A stretch of DNA of 47,374 nucleotides from Oscillospiraceae bacterium (GTDB lineage: Bacteria > Bacillota > Clostridia > Oscillospirales > Oscillospiraceae). The stretch is from contig JAGBEA010000020.1 of NCBI GenBank assembly GCA_017937195.1, positions 1 to 47,374 of the forward strand, in the 5' to 3' direction. This document shows, piece by piece, positions 47,247-47,374 of this stretch; the stretch's first letter is position 1; each line of letters starts with the position of its first letter. The notes beneath the pieces are model-generated. The model did no database searches. It was not told the DNA's origin and saw only the letters and a program-made list of their open reading frames with translations. Position numbers and translations under genes: made by a program.

Positions 47247-47283
47247 AAAAAACACCATGCAGGGCATAGAGCCTACACGGTGT
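47247..47283 (-). terminator. Minus-strand terminator
   Basis: ACACCATGCAGG (47252-47263) pairs fully with CCTACACGGTGT (47272-47283), allowing G-U pairs. A run of A's before it gives TTTTTT on the minus strand. It therefore terminates a minus-strand gene lying to the right. Confidence 0.75.
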
Positions 47284-47329
47284 CATGAAGGTATGACAAA
47301 CAGACGCACAAAGCTGCACTGCAGAAGAA

Positions 47330-47374
47330 TTATTTCGCTACCGGCACTTCTCCTTGAAATTTGGTGCCGATACG
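47330..47374 (-). CDS. Possible C-terminal end of a minus-strand gene (truncated by window)
   Basis: From the right edge, the minus strand is open for 14 codons (RIGTKFQGEVPVAK) and then stops at TAA (47330-47332). A strong minus-strand terminator lies 47 bases further on, which supports a real gene end. Too short to identify. Confidence 0.35.
   Translation of the reverse strand, partial: RIGTKFQGEVPVAK

Noticed and set aside
1-47374. CRISPR arrays, tRNA and rRNA genes
   Set aside because: No regularly spaced repeats and no tRNA-like cloverleaf with CCA end or rRNA sequence was recognised on either strand, although reading by eye could miss an unusual small RNA.

Overview
The window is GC-rich, densely packed, low-GC-phylum-type (Firmicutes/Bacillota) DNA from a strict anaerobe. 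The best guess is a gut-type Clostridia member (Oscillospiraceae/Ruminococcaceae-like). This rests on the families present (DUF1836, methionine gamma-lyase-like YnbB, YlxM, YycJ-like MBL protein, trimeric [FeFe] hydrogenase, ECF S component), on strong AGGAGG ribosome sites, and on many short operons closed by U-tailed hairpins. No tRNA, rRNA or CRISPR array is visible. Both ends differ from the core in being more A+T-rich with different codon use. The left end is the 3' part of a large serine recombinase, probably the end of an integrative element. The right end holds an unrecognised 280-residue gene and perhaps the tail of another.

Layout: 1-1.7 kb recombinase; 1.7-4.2 kb small housekeeping or unknown genes (DUF212/PAP2-like, PNPOx-fold flavoprotein, DUF1836, SGNH hydrolase); 4.3-9.0 kb a minus-strand block with murA, a YycJ-like MBL hydrolase, rlmH, a DUF2007 protein and a phosphohexomutase; 9.4-13.7 kb a plus-strand operon of a membrane protein, a small Xre regulator and an ABC-2 type exporter (ATPase plus two permeases); 13.8-15.1 kb a divergent Crp/Fnr-type regulator and an ECF transporter S component.

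The centre of interest is 15.1-32.5 kb, all on the minus strand: three consecutive transcription units. In order of transcription they are (i) a ten-gene Mrp/Mbh-like ion-transport module (mrpE, F, G, a DUF4040 protein, an MbhE-MrpB fusion, MrpC/NuoK and four different antiporter-like NuoL/M/N paralogues); (ii) a GltD-like flavoprotein carrying a NuoF-type Fe-S domain, translationally coupled to an [FeFe] hydrogenase; (iii) a NuoE-NuoF-HydA trimeric, bifurcating-type [FeFe] hydrogenase. No [NiFe] hydrogenase subunit, NuoB/C/D/H homologue or HydEFG maturase is in the window. The block therefore looks like a soluble H2/NAD(P)H/ferredoxin redox hub beside an ion-translocating membrane arm with an unusually high number of antiporter subunits. 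Whether they are physically or energetically coupled is inference.

32.7-34.5 kb holds an SdpR-SdpI-CPBP protease operon with a palindromic operator. 34.6-38.6 kb holds a small unknown gene, pfkA, and an AbrB/methionine gamma-lyase-like/EamA transporter operon. 38.7-40.9 kb holds a radical SAM protein (TIGR01212), a GIY-YIG nuclease and a tRNA-dihydrouridine synthase. 41-42.2 kb holds a cell-wall G5/3D-domain protein. 42.4-46.2 kb holds rimM-trmD and then ylxM-ffh-rpsP-khpA, i.e. the usual Firmicutes cluster split into two units in swapped order.

All promoter, operator and terminator calls are by eye from the sequence. Family names come from motif recognition, not database searches.
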